64,000 bases of DNA, from assembly GCA_047967505.1 (NCBI GenBank), contig CM106540.1, one strand, 5' to 3'. Numbering within the stretch: the stretch's first letter is position 1; every line of letters starts with the position of its first letter. Shown here one piece after another: positions 49,564-63,569 of this stretch. This DNA is from Dipteris shenzhenensis (taxonomy: Eukaryota > Polypodiophyta > Polypodiopsida > Gleicheniales). The notes under the pieces were generated by a model. It was not told where the DNA came from. It saw nothing but the letters and a program-made list of their open reading frames with translations, and searched no databases. The translations under genes were made by a program, and so were the position numbers.

Positions 49564-51900
49564 TTGCTAAAATTCCAATACTTGACCTTTTGCTACATTC
49601 TTATTTGCAAATGATATCATTTGTAAAATATCTCCCACTCTAAAATCCAAAGAGATGCACTTTGTATTCTTGATGGCATTTGTTGGATAAGTTTCATCTC
49701 TGCCCCATGCAATAAATGATAAGTATTTCCATATCTCCACATTTATGCTTTAGCTCAATAGCTTTATCTCAATACATGCACTAAGAATCTTTGATACAAT
49801 AACTGCCACCTTATCTTTTCCAAGTCTTCTAAAGTGGCAAATAGAATTTGGATTACTATCATGGATTGTCGCAAATGTAACTAGTTCACTATTGCAACAT
49901 AAGATCACCTCTATCCCACAAATAAAATTTGTAGCCATGTTCTTTGTGAGCTTCCTTTGCAAGCAAGCTATAGCAACAATCATAAATAACATTAGTCTCT
50001 TTTCAGTAATCTACCTATTAATTATAACTTTTTAAATTACTTTCTTTTAGCTCAAATTTCATGATGATGTGAATTTATGAGTATCTTATTTATAACTATA
50101 GGTTTTCAATAAAGGGTTTAGGATTTAGTATTTAGCAAATAGGATTTACAATTTAAATTCAATGGTATAGGTTTTAGGGTAATACATGACGGTATAAAGA
50201 TTCTAGGTCCACCATTCTTTCATTTCAAGAATGTTGCATCCATGCCCAAGTCAGCATGGGATAGCATTAAAAGGCATCTCAATGTGCATTTCAATGCAAG
50301 TGCCCAAAGGGGAGGGGAGGAAAGAGGGGCTATGTGAATATTTATAAAAGCATTATTTAAAAAGAGAGATAAAAGTCAAGGAATCAAAAGGCATACGGAA
50401 TCAACTTTGGGAGTGGATTCTTGGGAGGACATTGGGGCCACCCAACGATCGGCCAGAGGTCGACGAAAGCTAGTTACCCCAGTTTTCGAAATCAAAAGGC
50501 ATAGGGAATCGACTCTGGGAGCAGATTCTTGGGAGGAAATTGGGGCCACCTAGCGATCCGTTGGAGGTCGATAGCTGGTTGCCCCAGTTTACAATCGGGG
50601 TTGACAACGACCAGGTTGGATTCACCATCATCAACAGTGGCGGTGGGGAGGTAGTGTGACATGTGTCAAGCATCGAACAACTCGTAGAATTTGAAAACAA
50701 ATCTAACTATGTAAGTGATGTGCTTTTTTATTCGCTCTTGGCAGTTTTATGGCAGCTGTTAAGTCTGCGAAAGATCTAATTGCCAAAAATAGGTGCCATT
50801 CATAGGCCGTTAGATATTCTTTGGATCCAAAGGCTTCAAAAAAGACATGATTCGCACATATTTAATGGTGCTGATTTGAATCGACTAGTTGGTACAATTC
50901 TCATAATTTACTAGGTCGATGGATACATCACCAATTACCACTTTGGAAAGATCTTGATCCAACTACTCTTGATCAGAAGGAAAGAGGAGATGGAAAGGAG
51001 AGAGAAAAGCACAAGGAAGAGGGGGAGGAAGGGAAACTAACCTCCTTCCCTTCATTCATTCTTCCCTCAATTAATTGGAGCAAGGAAGAGCAAGAAAGAG
51101 AAAGGAGAGCAAGTCCACTCCCTGTCTAACAACTTACAATCAAATATCATGAAGATTTAAATTTATGTTTACTTTTATTTTTTTTAATTTGAAAAAAAAT
51201 AAGAGAGAGAGAGAGAAAAAGAAGAGAGGGCAAGGGAGGGGGAGGTGCGGTGGCTGCGGGGGAGAGAAGTGTTACCCCCCAGGTTAGGCTAACATGGAGC
51301 CACGCATGTTCATCGAGTGCCGACCTTGAATGGAAGCGGTGGTCTCAGTTGAGTGCCAATTTTATAGTAGAGGTAGAGAGGATCACGGTGTCACCACCAA
51401 TCGGTAGATGGAGGTTGGCGCAATGAGCGCATATCTTTTTGGAAGACAATTTCTTAGTGATATGGTTGTAATAGGCAGAAGAGAGAACAAGAGAGTAGTA
51501 TGCTGAGTTCTCTTCTACTAACCTGAGCTTGCTAGGATAGGGAGTGCACTGCAAGCCGAGGTGGCTTGGTTGTAAACAAGTTTGTTTAGTTCAATACAAT
51601 TGAAAGTTGGTTGCCTATTCAATTGAACGTTGTAAAGAAGTTGGTTTGATTCAATACAATTGAACATGGGTTGCCTATTCAACCCTGTTGTTTCATATTC
51701 TAAGTGTTTTGAAGTGTGTACACGACTCGATGTTCCCCATCATCACAGTGTTCTCCTATGATAGCTAACCCGACCTCCGAGTGTTTATATGTTGGCAACT
51801 GTTCTACACCGAAGCACATCTACCTTAGGATTGCAAGAGAGAGCATCTTCACCAAGCGTAGCACCGGGTCGGTATCAAGTACTTTTATAAGTTAGTGGGT
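49564..51900. other. Intergenic region right of the copia element
   Basis: A minus-strand ORF at 49750-49992, with coding-like sequence continuing toward the insertion, may be the upstream part of the LSxxDEF repeat gene; no family was recognised. A direct repeat of about 110 bp (GATTCTTGGGAGGA and TTGGGGCCACC) occurs at about 50388-50495 and 50496-50600. A GA-rich tract lies at 51200-51260. Confidence 0.4.
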
Positions 51901-53414
51901 GAGGGAACCGGAGCGTCAACATTTTGGCAATCCTATTGAGGAAGGGTCAATTGAATACTGAGTTGATGAGCTGCCAGGTTAGGAGAATTAGAGAACTGAG
52001 TTAGTAAGCTGAATGTCAAGGTAACAAAAAGAGTCCATGTTAACCACTGACAAAGTAAAATGGTTGTTGGAATCGTGGGCTAATACAAGAAGGTTTATTC
52101 ATGTGACTCCATACAAGTGGCATTGACTGGTAGTGTGCTTGAAGACCAGTGTGTGGAATACATAGAGTACTCGGATTGCTATTCGAATACTTTTGCCCTT
52201 AATCAATGGCTAACACACGTTCACAAAGACGAAGAAGATACACAACCAGACGTGAAGAGTATTTCAGCCAAAGGAATTGGTTACATACGACTATGAGAAA
52301 TGAAGCGATCTCAAAACCAGAGCTCAATGCCCGAAGGAGGTTGATAGAAGCAATTGCCAATAGGAGCAATGAGCCCGAGGAGAGAGACTCGGCTTTGCTA
52401 CCCCAAAGGTGGAAGACTATTATGTAGAGCTAGAAGGTTAGAACGATGGTATTGGGCCAAGGTGACCTATAATTGGCAGATGAAGATCTGTAGTGGCAAG
52501 TCGAGTCCGAACACTCATCTATAGAGAATTTGGATTTCAAGCGAATGGCCATTTCCTCAGTTGAGCATCAAAATGAACTCAAAGACCAACTCAAAGAACC
52601 AAGAGAGATGGTAGTGGGAATCATGATGGAGCTAAAGAAACCATTCATAGGTATTTTCATGAAGTATTCACATCGTGACATTGGGGGGTATCGTTTTATC
52701 TTATCAAGAACTATAAAGACGTTCATGATGCCACCTCCTCCACCATCAAACTTTATAGAATTACGAGTTGCATTGGAGCCTCTCATGGATCAATGGAGCA
52801 AATTTTTGAGTGTAGATGCAAGTAGGATGCATCAAAAGATTATGGTTGAGTACTTTAAGAGATCTCCATTCAAGATAGAATACGAATTCAGTCAAGAGCA
52901 AGGACACAAGCAAGATCAGAGGGATACTATTTTGGTTCACAAGCAGCCTAGATAAGGAGCTAGGCATCAAGGGTCTACACGCAAACTCTTCGAGTTAGAA
53001 ACAGAAGACAAAAACAAAGAAGTAACATAACCTTTGAGTGCGAGAGAACCACAAAAGATAGAAGAAGAGCAAGAACGATCCATGGCCATCTTGGTACAAT
53101 CACTCAAAATGCGAAAGGTTAGTATTGCAAGGGCCAAAATTCCAAAGGCTAGCTCCAAAAAAAGACCCTCCCCCCATCAAGATGAGCTCATCTTGATAAA
53201 GGACCTCAATTTGTGTCTTAATGAGGCATTCATGGAAGTTGATGTGGGATCTATATGGAGACAGAAGCTCAATGCTATGAATGCTCGTGATGTGGAGTCA
53301 GTAAGCATTTTCTCTAATGGCAAGAATCTTGATATATCTTATGTTGTGCAAATATTCAAGGCTTTAGTGGATGGCAAGAAACTGGTGGTCTCTAACATAG
53401 TGATATGTCTATGA
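51901..53414 (+). pseudogene. Possible decayed retroelement gag region
   Basis: A leader-like stretch (CAACATTTTGGCAATCC near 51918) resembles the junction of some gypsy-type elements. ORFs follow at 52206-52427 (MANTRSQRRRRYTTRREEYF), 52530-52955 and 53034-53414, rich in Lys/Glu/Arg and separated by stops. Weaker pieces continue to about 54430. No protease, RT or zinc knuckle was found, so the assignment to a retroelement is tentative and a decayed host gene is possible. Confidence 0.3.
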
Positions 53415-54590
53415 TGTTTTATGCAAAGGTAGGCAACCATGATGATGGAATTATGTTTGAAGGACCTACGCATTTTGAGAAGACGTTCACCCTATTCTTC
53501 ACACAATACCTTTGACAAATCTCACATGATAGGGTGAGGAGGAAAATGCCGAGAACATTTTAAAAGAAGCAAAGAAAAATATATTACTGCATTGTAAATT
53601 TGAGCCAATTGATGGTTAGCATTACTCTTACACAAGCAAGGGGAGTCTAGAAGAATTACTACAGAGAAAATTTTGAAAGTTCTTTCCTTGAATTTTTATA
53701 TGACTACAATATGTATTTTCAAGCACCCGATAAAATATTTGATTGAGTCTGAAAGAATGAATCATGATATTTACACAAAGCTTAAGATAACCTCGATATC
53801 TGAAATCCTAATGAAAGCGAGGTGTCTATGAATGGCACTTGGTTCTCCAGCAACGCATTTGAAGAGAACTACCACAAAAGTAGATGCAAACACATTGATA
53901 AATCTTTATACGTGTTTAAGTATAGTTGTACCAAGGGGAAATCAAGAACGGGAAGAATCTCTCATGAGCTTCAAGGTAGCAATGGATAGGTATGCAGGTT
54001 ACACAAATATTATTTTTTGACCCAATGAGGTGTTTAAGCAAGTTGTGGATGTATACGAGAGGGGTGATGTGAGCTATGAAGGTCTTTTGTTTCTTTCACA
54101 AAAGTCAAAGATTGAGAAAAAAGAGGTGACGGCAAGAATGTGAAGGCTTGTAAAATATATTCCAGACACCTATATAACCAGCCATGACAATGGAGAAACT
54201 CCTCAAGAAAGAATTGTTTTTTGGCAAGAATCACAAAGACCATTGCATGGAGGAGTCAATCAACGTAGAGGTGAAATGTGATACAGTGGATAGTGTGATA
54301 AAATATTTGCTCATAGAAAAAGATATCCCTATTGGTCAATGCAATATTGACCCTAGTATTGTGAAGCATATAGTCGCTTTATCCACAACTAAGGAAAAGA
54401 CATGGGCACATAAGTGGATGAAGGACTAGGAAGATGGATCGAAAGTAATTACCTCATACATGAGAACTCAAATCCACACATTAGGTGATCAATGATTGCA
54501 TATGTTGAGAAGCTGGTGAATGAGCACCAAATCAGGATATCAAGGGATCTCAACCATCACAAGGAACTTCTACCCATTCACCATATAGAA
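53415..54590. other. Coding-like debris, unrecognised
   Basis: Short plus-strand ORFs (53832-54020, 54184-54429) in changing frames have normal amino-acid composition but no recognised domain. They are probably the continuation of the decayed region to the left. Confidence 0.3.
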
Positions 54591-54596
54591 AAGACC

Positions 54597-54845
54597 TTTT
54601 CCTAGTTCCAAATGAGAGGAACTAGGAAAAGTCCTAGCTAGAGAAAATGGGGCCACTTCCTAGATACTCTTCCTAGGAAAAGGAAGGAGCCTTTCCCACA
54701 TCCAATTTCCTATGTAGGAGTTTAAACCTATATAGGATTTTTTTCCTATATAGCAATTTTTTCCTACATAGGGATTTTTTCCTATATAGTTAATTTTTTT
54801 CTACATAGGGATTTTTTTCCTATATAGTTAAAATTTCTCTCTATA
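54597..54845. repeat. Hairpin and TTTTTCCTATATAG repeat cluster
   Basis: A perfect 14-bp inverted pair (CTTTTCCTAGTTCC and GGAACTAGGAAAAG) sits at about 54597-54630. It is followed by several copies of TTTTTCCTATATAG and TACATAGGGATTTTT from about 54725. Confidence 0.75.
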
Positions 54846-55250
54846 TCAACTTTAGAATATAGAAAAAACTTGAAAAAGAGAAGTAAAACAAAGTAGTTTT
54901 GTCTTTAGAGTAACTTTTCATTTAAATAAAAGTATTTATTTTACTTCAATCTTAAAAAATAATTATTTCAAAAAAGTTCAATCTATAAAATATAAGTTAT
55001 ATAAGTTTACTTGAAAATCATTATCAATGAAAGAATAATTTTTTATCAACTTTACTATATAGAGAGAACTTAGAAAAGAAAAGTAAAGCAAAGAGTTTAT
55101 TTCTTTATAGTAACTTCTTATTTTTAAAAAGGTAGTTTTTTTATTTCAATCTTGAACAAATATTATTTGAGCAAAGTTTAATCTAAAAAATATATAACTT
55201 GTATGAGTTTAATTAAAATTTATTGTCAATGAAAAAATAATTATTAAAAA
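54846..55250. repeat. AT-rich tandem duplication of 200 bp
   Basis: Units starting at 54846 and 55046 (TCAACTTTA...) align along their length with about 20 percent difference by eye. No ORF. Confidence 0.7.
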
Positions 55251-57198
55251 TGTTATAATTATACCAATTCTACATCATCAAGATGCAAAATTGGTGCTCC
55301 ATGATTTTAAATGGCTATTTTGCCTTCCTGCAAAAGCCATTCTACTACGTCCTCTCTCATGGAATGATAATCCTTGTCAATTCCAATGACATTTGAAACT
55401 TTTATCTTACTCTTTATGCAATTCCAAACAAGTTTTAATTGACTATACATCTCATCTACAGGTCTAGCTCTAATGAATTTCATGACCATCGTTTCTTAAT
55501 TAACTACACTCCAGTCCCTGCAACAAATGACAAAGTAAAGTAAATCAAATTTTAAATATCTTAATTTATCACTTTTATTGAGAAGAATAATAATGTCAAT
55601 TAAAAAATATTAAGTAATACAATGGAATTTTTAAAAATTCCATGAGTAATGCTTTATCTCACCTTAATAGGCTATGCAAAATCTTTACTTTTCAACATTG
55701 GATCTTCTCCATTCACAATCCAAACATTTAATCAAAATCATCTTTACAAATATCTTTGTTAAGAAAACTTTTTCTAAGTGTTAAATTCTAAGAGATGTAC
55801 ACTTAATTCTATAGTTTATAATATAAAAAAGAAGTGAAATGCAAACATCGTTGCAGACCTTGATAGGTTGTTGACTTTTTTGACTACTAGATTTTTGTTG
55901 CTTTGATTTCTTATTCTAAAAAGAAAATAACAACACAAAGTACACTAAGAAATCTCACTTAGAAAGGCAAACATTGTAACATGCTTGCTTGCATACATGA
56001 TGAATCTTGTGGGACCATGTCATTTCTATCCATACCTTGAAGAAGTTAAAAAAATGACCCACAAATTGAGAATTGTGTCCCATTTTCTACACTCTTGTAA
56101 TAATCATCCTACAAATGAATTACAAAAGGTATAAATTAATGAATGCAAGAATCTCTTTTAATACAACCTTGGAAAGATGAAAACAAGCAATGAAAATAAA
56201 CATTCAAAATCACTCAAAATTTCAAAATGCAAAAACATAATCAAATTTTTAAAACTCTTAGATTCAACATGAGATAAGTTACTAAGTATCTCATTCACAA
56301 AAGATCCATCCACGTTGCTCTTGTGATCCATATGGGTAAGTGTCTCATCATCCTATAAGAATTTATGTCCATCCAACTCAAAATAACGAAACTCTAATTC
56401 TTTAAAATCATCATGGAAACTCAAATGGACGTGTTAAGAAATTAAATGACTATGAGCTTTATCCTATTAAACTAGGAGCAAATATAAGATTATAACCTTC
56501 TTTGCCACTTTTTTTTTCACACCATAAGACTAGATGGCAATACCTTATCCATGTAAAAGGAGTCCACAATTCTAATGATCTTACAAAACCATAGGATACA
56601 AAAATCACAATCAAGGCTAATGGAAGACATGATGCAATGGAGACATTGAAGATATTTATACACTAGAACACTTCCAAAGATGATAATTAATCGTACAATC
56701 CATGTAATGAAAAAAAACTGAGCATATTTGACAAAAAGTTAATTGCCACAAGCATTCAATACCAAACATTGAAGACATCGTATGCACTAGAATATTTCTC
56801 AAAATGATAGTCAACTGTATAATACATGTAATGAAATGAAACTGAGCATTATTGATAAAAAATTAATTACCACAAAAGCTTCAAGCTGTGTCACAAATTA
56901 ATTTCTATGCACTTTTGTATTCACAGCATAGATTACTAGATAGGACCTTCTCCATGTGAGAAGACTCGACAACTATGTTGTCATGATCCTACATGTGCGT
57001 AGATTCATGAAGTATCTCCTTCATGTTGGAAGGCTCGACAACTCTTATGCTGTCATGATCCTACATGTGCATAGATTCACAAAGCATCTCCTTCGAATAG
57101 CTAGATACAAATATCATCTTAAATAAATTTGAGTAAACACAATATCATCTTAAATAATTGAGTAAATTTATTCATACATGCAATTACGGTCTGGGAGG
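55251..57198. other. AT-rich intergenic region
   Basis: No gene seen. Local duplications: about 123-bp period at 56644-56890 (CATTGAAGA, GTAATGAAA) and about 71-bp period at 56943-57085 (GACTCGACAACT, GTCATGATCCTACATGTGC). Confidence 0.5.
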
Positions 57199-58220
57199 GG
57201 GTCACTTAGTGTAATATGTCTATATCACGTGCATTCAAGGCTTCTTTTATAAACCCCTATGTAGCCTATGTTTTGTATTTCCTTATACCCCCTCAGTAAA
57301 ATTTTACAAAATTTATAAATCCCATAATGTAAATATATTTTTTTCCTACAGGAATTTAAAGAGTCCTTATGTGAGAGAAATTATGACTTTTGATGTCACT
57401 TTGGAGGCAATATGAGGGATCTAGGACATGAGAAATCTAAATCATGTGCACATACATTAAGGAGAGGAGCTCACTGCAACAAATAATAGCACCCAACAAG
57501 CCAAAGTTCAACTCCTAACCATGCCAAAAGACTAAGAGGAAAAAAAAACAAAAAAACAAATTATGAATCACAATCTAGGTGTTGGCTGATAGACAAGCTC
57601 CCAAACGAGCAACTAGACTCTAGTGAGTAGCAACCATTAGTATATTAAATGTTCAAGCCATCCCAATTTGAGCAAGCCAACCAACTATATTATATAAATA
57701 TAATCATTTATGCCCAGTTTGAATAGGCTGACATAACCCTTCCCGAGTCAACTTGCAATCTAGCAACCTATATATGCACACCTCAACCTCAATCATTCCT
57801 CATCCATCAGATTAGTGGATCATCAATTCAAATAGGTAGAAAAGAAGATTGTCAAGTGTCTTAGAGATTTTGCAAGTGGACCCCATATCCATCAAAGCAT
57901 TGGTAAGTATAATATCTACCAATGGCTTTCAAGGTAAAAAAATGTTTACTGCATTCAGAGAGACTTGTGTTGAACCATTCAAGAGCTCAGGAGAGTCACT
58001 TAGTGTAATATATCTATATCATGTGCGTTCAAGGCTTCATTTCTAAATCCCTATGTAAACTATTTTTAGCAATTCCTTATGCCTCCTCTGTAAATTTTCT
58101 TAAAATTTATAAATCCCGTAACGTAATTATATTTTTTTTGTAGAGGAATTTTTAATGTCCTTATGTGATAGATACATTGCTACTTTTTGAGTCCTTTTGA
58201 AAGTAATATGAGAGAGAAAA
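57199..58220. repeat. Pair of direct repeats about 230 bp long, 794 bp apart
   Basis: Copies at about 57199-57432 and 57993-58220 share GTCACTTAGTGTAATAT, TTCAAGGCTTC and AAATTTATAAATCCC. They lack TG...CA ends, a primer site and a target duplication, so they are not shown to be LTRs. Confidence 0.65.
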
Positions 58221-60034
58221 TATATGAGAAGATTTCAACTTCATTTGATCTTGTAAGATGTAAAGGGCACCTAAGGCTTGCCAAACACAATTCTCTAAAG
58301 TACTTTATTAATAAGACCAAAATGGCATGAGAGCTGTACATATAAGAAAGCCTCTATTCAATGTAAACAATCCAAGACCTATAAACTTTTCCCGCAAGAT
58401 GGACTTGGTCCACAAGGCTCAACTACGGAGACGAAGAAGATGTCAATGTAGTCTTTGCGAATTTCAAGGTAAGCTTGTGTTCCCAACATGCTTCTCTCTT
58501 TTCATATAATATCTAATAACTCTCATATAATATCAAGAAGACTTAAATAAATTCACCAAAGCTTGAGGCTAAGAAAGAAAGATCATAACATAAACATGTT
58601 AGCTTAAGCACCGATGAGGATTAGTTTCTAAAACTTCGTTTCCTTTAAGCTAGCTAAAAAATGAATCTATCCCCTTTCCCCATAAACAATTTACTTTCCT
58701 ATCTATAACACTAAGCTAAATACACACACACACACACACACACACACTCCTAGGCATAGACAAACAACACAATTAAACAAGGCCAAGTCAAACTTTGCCC
58801 ATGAACCAAAATGCAAAGCCCCAGCAATCAATCAAAGCCACATGAGAAGCAAAAGCCCACTCTAATCTTCACAACCTTGAAGTGCCTTGTGAAGTCAAAG
58901 AGACGCCATGCAACCTCTCTAAAGAGAAACCACCTAGTCTTGCACAAAGAACACCATGCAAAAAAACCAACAAGTTGTTGAACTCACTCACAACCAATAC
59001 TCATGCACTAGATCAAGGCTGGGAGACGCCTGACTTGACTGCAAACATCGAGAAAGCAATGAACCTTTGGATACAGCTCGACCCAAGTATCATGCCCACC
59101 GTGAATCTTGCCTTAGATAATCTGCAAACCTTGAGGATCGGCAACCACCTCGAGGGTGCTCAACAAACTAATAAAGAAAAATAGCAGGTCACGCCTCATA
59201 CAATAAAACTAGCATAAGAAGAAAATGCAGAAACAAGACCAATGAAGGTCGAACCATTTTACGTGCACTTAGCCAAAAAGCTTGCAATTTCACTTTACGA
59301 GATGAATAGTAGGCTCTTTGCTTAATGAGGGATCCTCGACCCAAAAACTAAGCAATCCATCTAGATGGCATAAGGAGCTTCGTCTAGCAACTAGAAAGCA
59401 AGGACCATGTAGCCCTGCTATAGGACAGGAAGAGTGCGACACTGGTGACCATGTCAAGGATAGCAACTAGATGGGAAGAACAATAGCAGAGCTCAATCAA
59501 TGAGCACCAAGGAGTCCCTAAATTGAGACAAGACAATGTGCAATGTGTTGGTTTCTCTACAAATTGTCCACCCATGAAAAGCGCAAACGATGCCCATAGA
59601 TGTAAGCAAAGCCTTTTTAACACCACCACATTGATGGCAGCAAGAACAAAGGAGATTAGAGGCTAAGGCAACATGAGCATCTATGAATTGCAATAAGATA
59701 TGAATTTCACCAGAGTACCACAGGCTCCTCCATCATCTTCTCCATCACTAGAATACCAGATGGTATCCAAATTTCAATAAAGCTTTCATTATTTGAATTG
59801 ATGCTTTGGGACATGCCTCACCTTGCTATTGAGCAGCTGCTCACTTGCTGTGTGTGTCGTAGGAGTCACCGTAAGCTACCAATGTTGCTTCCAAGAGGTG
59901 TTTATATTTGATACATCCCCTAGATACATACATATGAAAAACAAAACCATATTCCAATTAATATAAGATGTTAGAACCTACGTCTCATATGTATGTACCC
60001 AACAATGTTAGAATCTAAGAATTCACTAGATGTA
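58221..60034. other. No recognised gene
   Basis: Includes an (AC)n microsatellite at 58722-58747. A plus-strand ORF at 58882-59184 and minus-strand ORFs at 59384-59693 have coding-like composition but no known domain. Confidence 0.35.
58722..58747. repeat. (AC)n microsatellite
   Basis: Thirteen uninterrupted AC units. Confidence 0.95.
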
Positions 60035-60046
60035 GCTCTAATACCA
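60035..60046 (-). promoter_or_regulatory. Primer-site-like sequence of an LTR element
   Basis: Minus-strand TGGTATTAGAGC, one mismatch from the Met-tRNA primer site, followed on the plus strand by TGTTAGAAT at 60047, the same LTR edge as the miniature element at 9.67 kb. The LTR sequence beyond that differs and no second LTR was found. Confidence 0.45.
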
Positions 60047-63000
60047 TGTTAGAATAAATGAGCTACCTTCTTATAGGTTAACCTCTCACAGTGGGAGCCC
60101 TTGATCTTTGACACTCAAGATCTCAATATGAATTTGTTGGAATGGTAGGGTCAATGCCCACCTATGAGCCCACATATAAGGATGACAAAGAGGCTTGAAC
60201 ACCTTGCATAGGCATGGGTAGATAAGTGTCATGTGGGACAATTCTCCAAATGCTACATGGACACATGTGGTTGGTTTATAAGTTCACAAATGGGCAGCAA
60301 CCAGGGCCACATGGACACCATGACGACATCCTTCTTAGGGTTTGTTTGAGTCAGCACAAACAGAGCAGCCACATGGGCTGCATAAGCCAGCAATTACAGT
60401 GTTAAAGGCTCTGGATTAGGTAGAGATATAGCCTCATACAAGCCTTGGCTAGGGCAATAGAGGCTCTCTTTTTGGAGGGGCTCTCCAGCCCCAAACTTGG
60501 CCACCTAGCCCACATGGATGGGCCCTCTTGCTGCCCACCTGGCTGTCTATAGACCTGGCAACCAATAGTGCTAGGGTCCTCTATAGTGAAAACTCTCCAT
60601 ATGTCTATCCAGAGGGTCTTCATCCTTCACCTAAACAAACATTCTACACAAAGCATGCACTTGAAATCAACAAATGCACAGAAAGGGAACATATGCTGGT
60701 TCATCATCATGTTCCCTATCATCAAAGCAACCCAAAAAACTGTGACTTAATTCTTGAGCAGGGATCCCAGCAACGATATAAAAAGACTAGGAGAAGAGGC
60801 ACATGATATGAGCTAACAAATAAGAGGTCCAGCCCTATGTGAGCTGTCTGTAGCTGCTCTTGCATTCCTCTGCCTACTGGATGTAGGCCTGAGGATGTGT
60901 GCATTGTGTACTGCTGCTCCTGTTGCCCCCAAACTTGCTGGCCTGCTGGATGATTGAATACCTTGCAATGGGCTACTTTTATAGGGCACAAGGCCCCTAG
61001 AAATGGATAGACCATACTCCTCCTGGCCGACTCAACCTGCCTAAAACCGCTCCCACCAACCCTATATCTTGGGCTGTGGGCAGCTCTTTTTGGGCTGTGA
61101 GTTTTTGCATTTAAGTGGGGGCCCAACCCCCTTGAAGTGGGCCGAGTAATACTTCGAATGATGCTACCACTAGCAGTGGTTAGGACTGTAATCAAATGGC
61201 AAAGTCACTCTTTGATGTGACACTTCATGAGCCTAAAATGATGTTAAGAACATAGCAAAAGATCAGCAAATTATTGCCCATGTATGTACCAAAGGTTACT
61301 ATTGATACACAGCCTAAAATAGAAATTTGTGGTTTCAGATGGCTCTGTTGCATCAGAAAATGCAGACAAGAACAGCCATAAATATGCCTCAACATGGGGC
61401 AAATGCATCAAACATGTAGTTAGCCAGTAGCACAAAAAAGTAGACAGCATGTAGTGTTTGATCCCACTGAGATGGACATCCATGCCTTTGATGATAAGGA
61501 CCACGTGCGTGGACAGCAAACTCTTACTAATATTGATGCTTGTACAAATGCTAATGACAAGGAAGCATGGCCTCTTGATTGAGGTGCCATCACACAAATG
61601 TTACATTGCTGGGACTGCTTTGTATCCTTGTGCATTAGCATTAATAGAAATGGATAAGGTGTATGCAGCAGAAGAGCCTTGAGAGACAAAAAGCTTCAAA
61701 CTCTGTGTCCACAAGAGCAAACTCACAAGCACCAAATTCAGGAGATAGACAGCAATGCTCACAAGTACCAAATTCTCAGAGTATATTGCACAAAATCTAA
61801 GCCAAACAATCCTTACAGAAAGCTCCACCAGAGATCCCACAACATGCAGCAATTTGGTGGCAAAAATACAACTCCTACATCTGTTCTTGCACTCCTTAGG
61901 TCGCATAATCCTGAGTGAACCTCACTCACCATCTGTAGTTCGAGTTCTTTAGATAGCACACTCCAGCAAACTTGTGTTCTACTAGCTTTAAGGTGTGTAC
62001 CAAGTATTGCTCCTGATTCAATGAGGGAGGCCTCTGATCCAAACTGTTGATAGCCTCCACAATGAGGCCTTTGTATAGAGGGCTCCACGCCATCCAGACT
62101 GGTCAACCAATCTATAAAATAGACCGACCAGACATAGACTGGGCCGACTTAGTCTGTGCTGATTCTGTTGATTTTCACAAGTCTCTTGTCTACAGGTTAC
62201 TTGCTGCTGGTCCTGCTCGAGCCTGCTGCAGCCACCAAACAACTTGGCATCCCTGCTGTACCTGACTAGGTCTGCAATACTTGCTACTGCCGACCACCTG
62301 TGCGCTGCCTCTGCTAGCCTGCTTGTAGACCTTCTGCACTTCCATTTGGCAGCCCTTGGTGGCTATGTCTATCCCTGTCCTACCCCAGCCAATTGGCCCT
62401 TGTCCAAAGGCCCATACAAGGCTGCATACAGCCATACAGCAAGCCCTATTCCAGTGCCTTTGTCAACCCCAAATCTTGGATTGTGTAGCAGCCCATACGG
62501 TAGCCTATAGTGCCACCCATGTGGATGTCCCAATCCATGGACACTTACTAGGTGGAAATTCCTCTCAAATCATTCCACTCGACCCCAAAATCAAGAGCCC
62601 CAATCCATGGACACTAACTATGTGACAATTCCACTCAACCTCAAAGTCAAGAGCCAGCCAGTCTTTTGAAGCTATCAAGATTTGTTCGCAGGCACAACAT
62701 TAATAAGGGCTTCAAAGGATCAGCATTCACCTTAATGTCAGCCACATGCATGAGGACTTTGGATCTGCCAGAACTACAACACAAGCTTTTCTCATTGGAT
62801 CAAATAGTACTAAGTAAAGAACACCACACACTCTCTCGCAACTCAACCATGGAAATGATCAGTCAATAAGCAAGGTTTTGCAAAAGGACAAAGCAAAGAT
62901 ATAGAGGTAGATCTTGAGTACAGGTCAAACGCAAACAATTCAATAAGTGACTCCCTAACCTCATTCAAAAGGCAAAGTCTAGAATTATAGCTATGGTAGA

Positions 63001-63560
63001 GAGGGTATCAGAACACACTCACAGGTGACCCAAACAATTGCTGCCCACCCCCATTTTCTTCTTTTTGCTTTCATTTTTGAGACGAAAAAGTCAAGATTTT
63101 TGATTGAATCGTAATCATTGAAGACACAAGATTAGTGATCATTTAAAATGTTCCTTCCTGAAGGCACGAACATAGAGGACGAACTATAAAGGCTTGGACT
63201 TACAGATGAGCAAACATGTACAATTTAAAGCCAAGATGGTACGAAATATATTGCAAAAAAATGTCTTCAAAAAGTCTGCCTCAAATATGGATGCTTAGGA
63301 ATCATGCTACAACTTGCATAGAAATGAGGCAACGCCTAATCTCCATAAAAGACTAAAAGTTGAGTGCTTGGGAGACCACTTAGGTCGTTCCAAATGGAAC
63401 AAACAGTAGCAAGGAATGCAAAGGAGCATTTGAGATAACATAATGCATAATAAATTTATAAGCAAGCAATGCCATTAAAGAGGAGACTCACCTCGGTTAG
63501 GCCGACTGCTTGGAGGGTGAGATTGGCATGTTCATCTGAGAAAGAGAGAAGGGGCAGGCA
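60047..63560. other. No recognised gene
   Basis: Scattered ORFs of 60-157 codons on both strands without known domains. A duplication of about 79 bp lies at 62530-62652 (CAATCCATGGACACT, TCAAGAGCC). The stretch 60047-60400 may be LTR sequence belonging to the primer-like site at 60035. Confidence 0.35.
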
Positions 63561-63569
63561 GCTGGGAGG

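Noticed and set aside
57199-58220. Direct repeats as LTRs of a small element
   Set aside because: No TG/CA ends, no primer site or purine tract, no target duplication.
59384-59693. Copia RNase H remnant on the minus strand
   Set aside because: Attempted alignment to the SSTEAEY and YCDN blocks failed in all frames.
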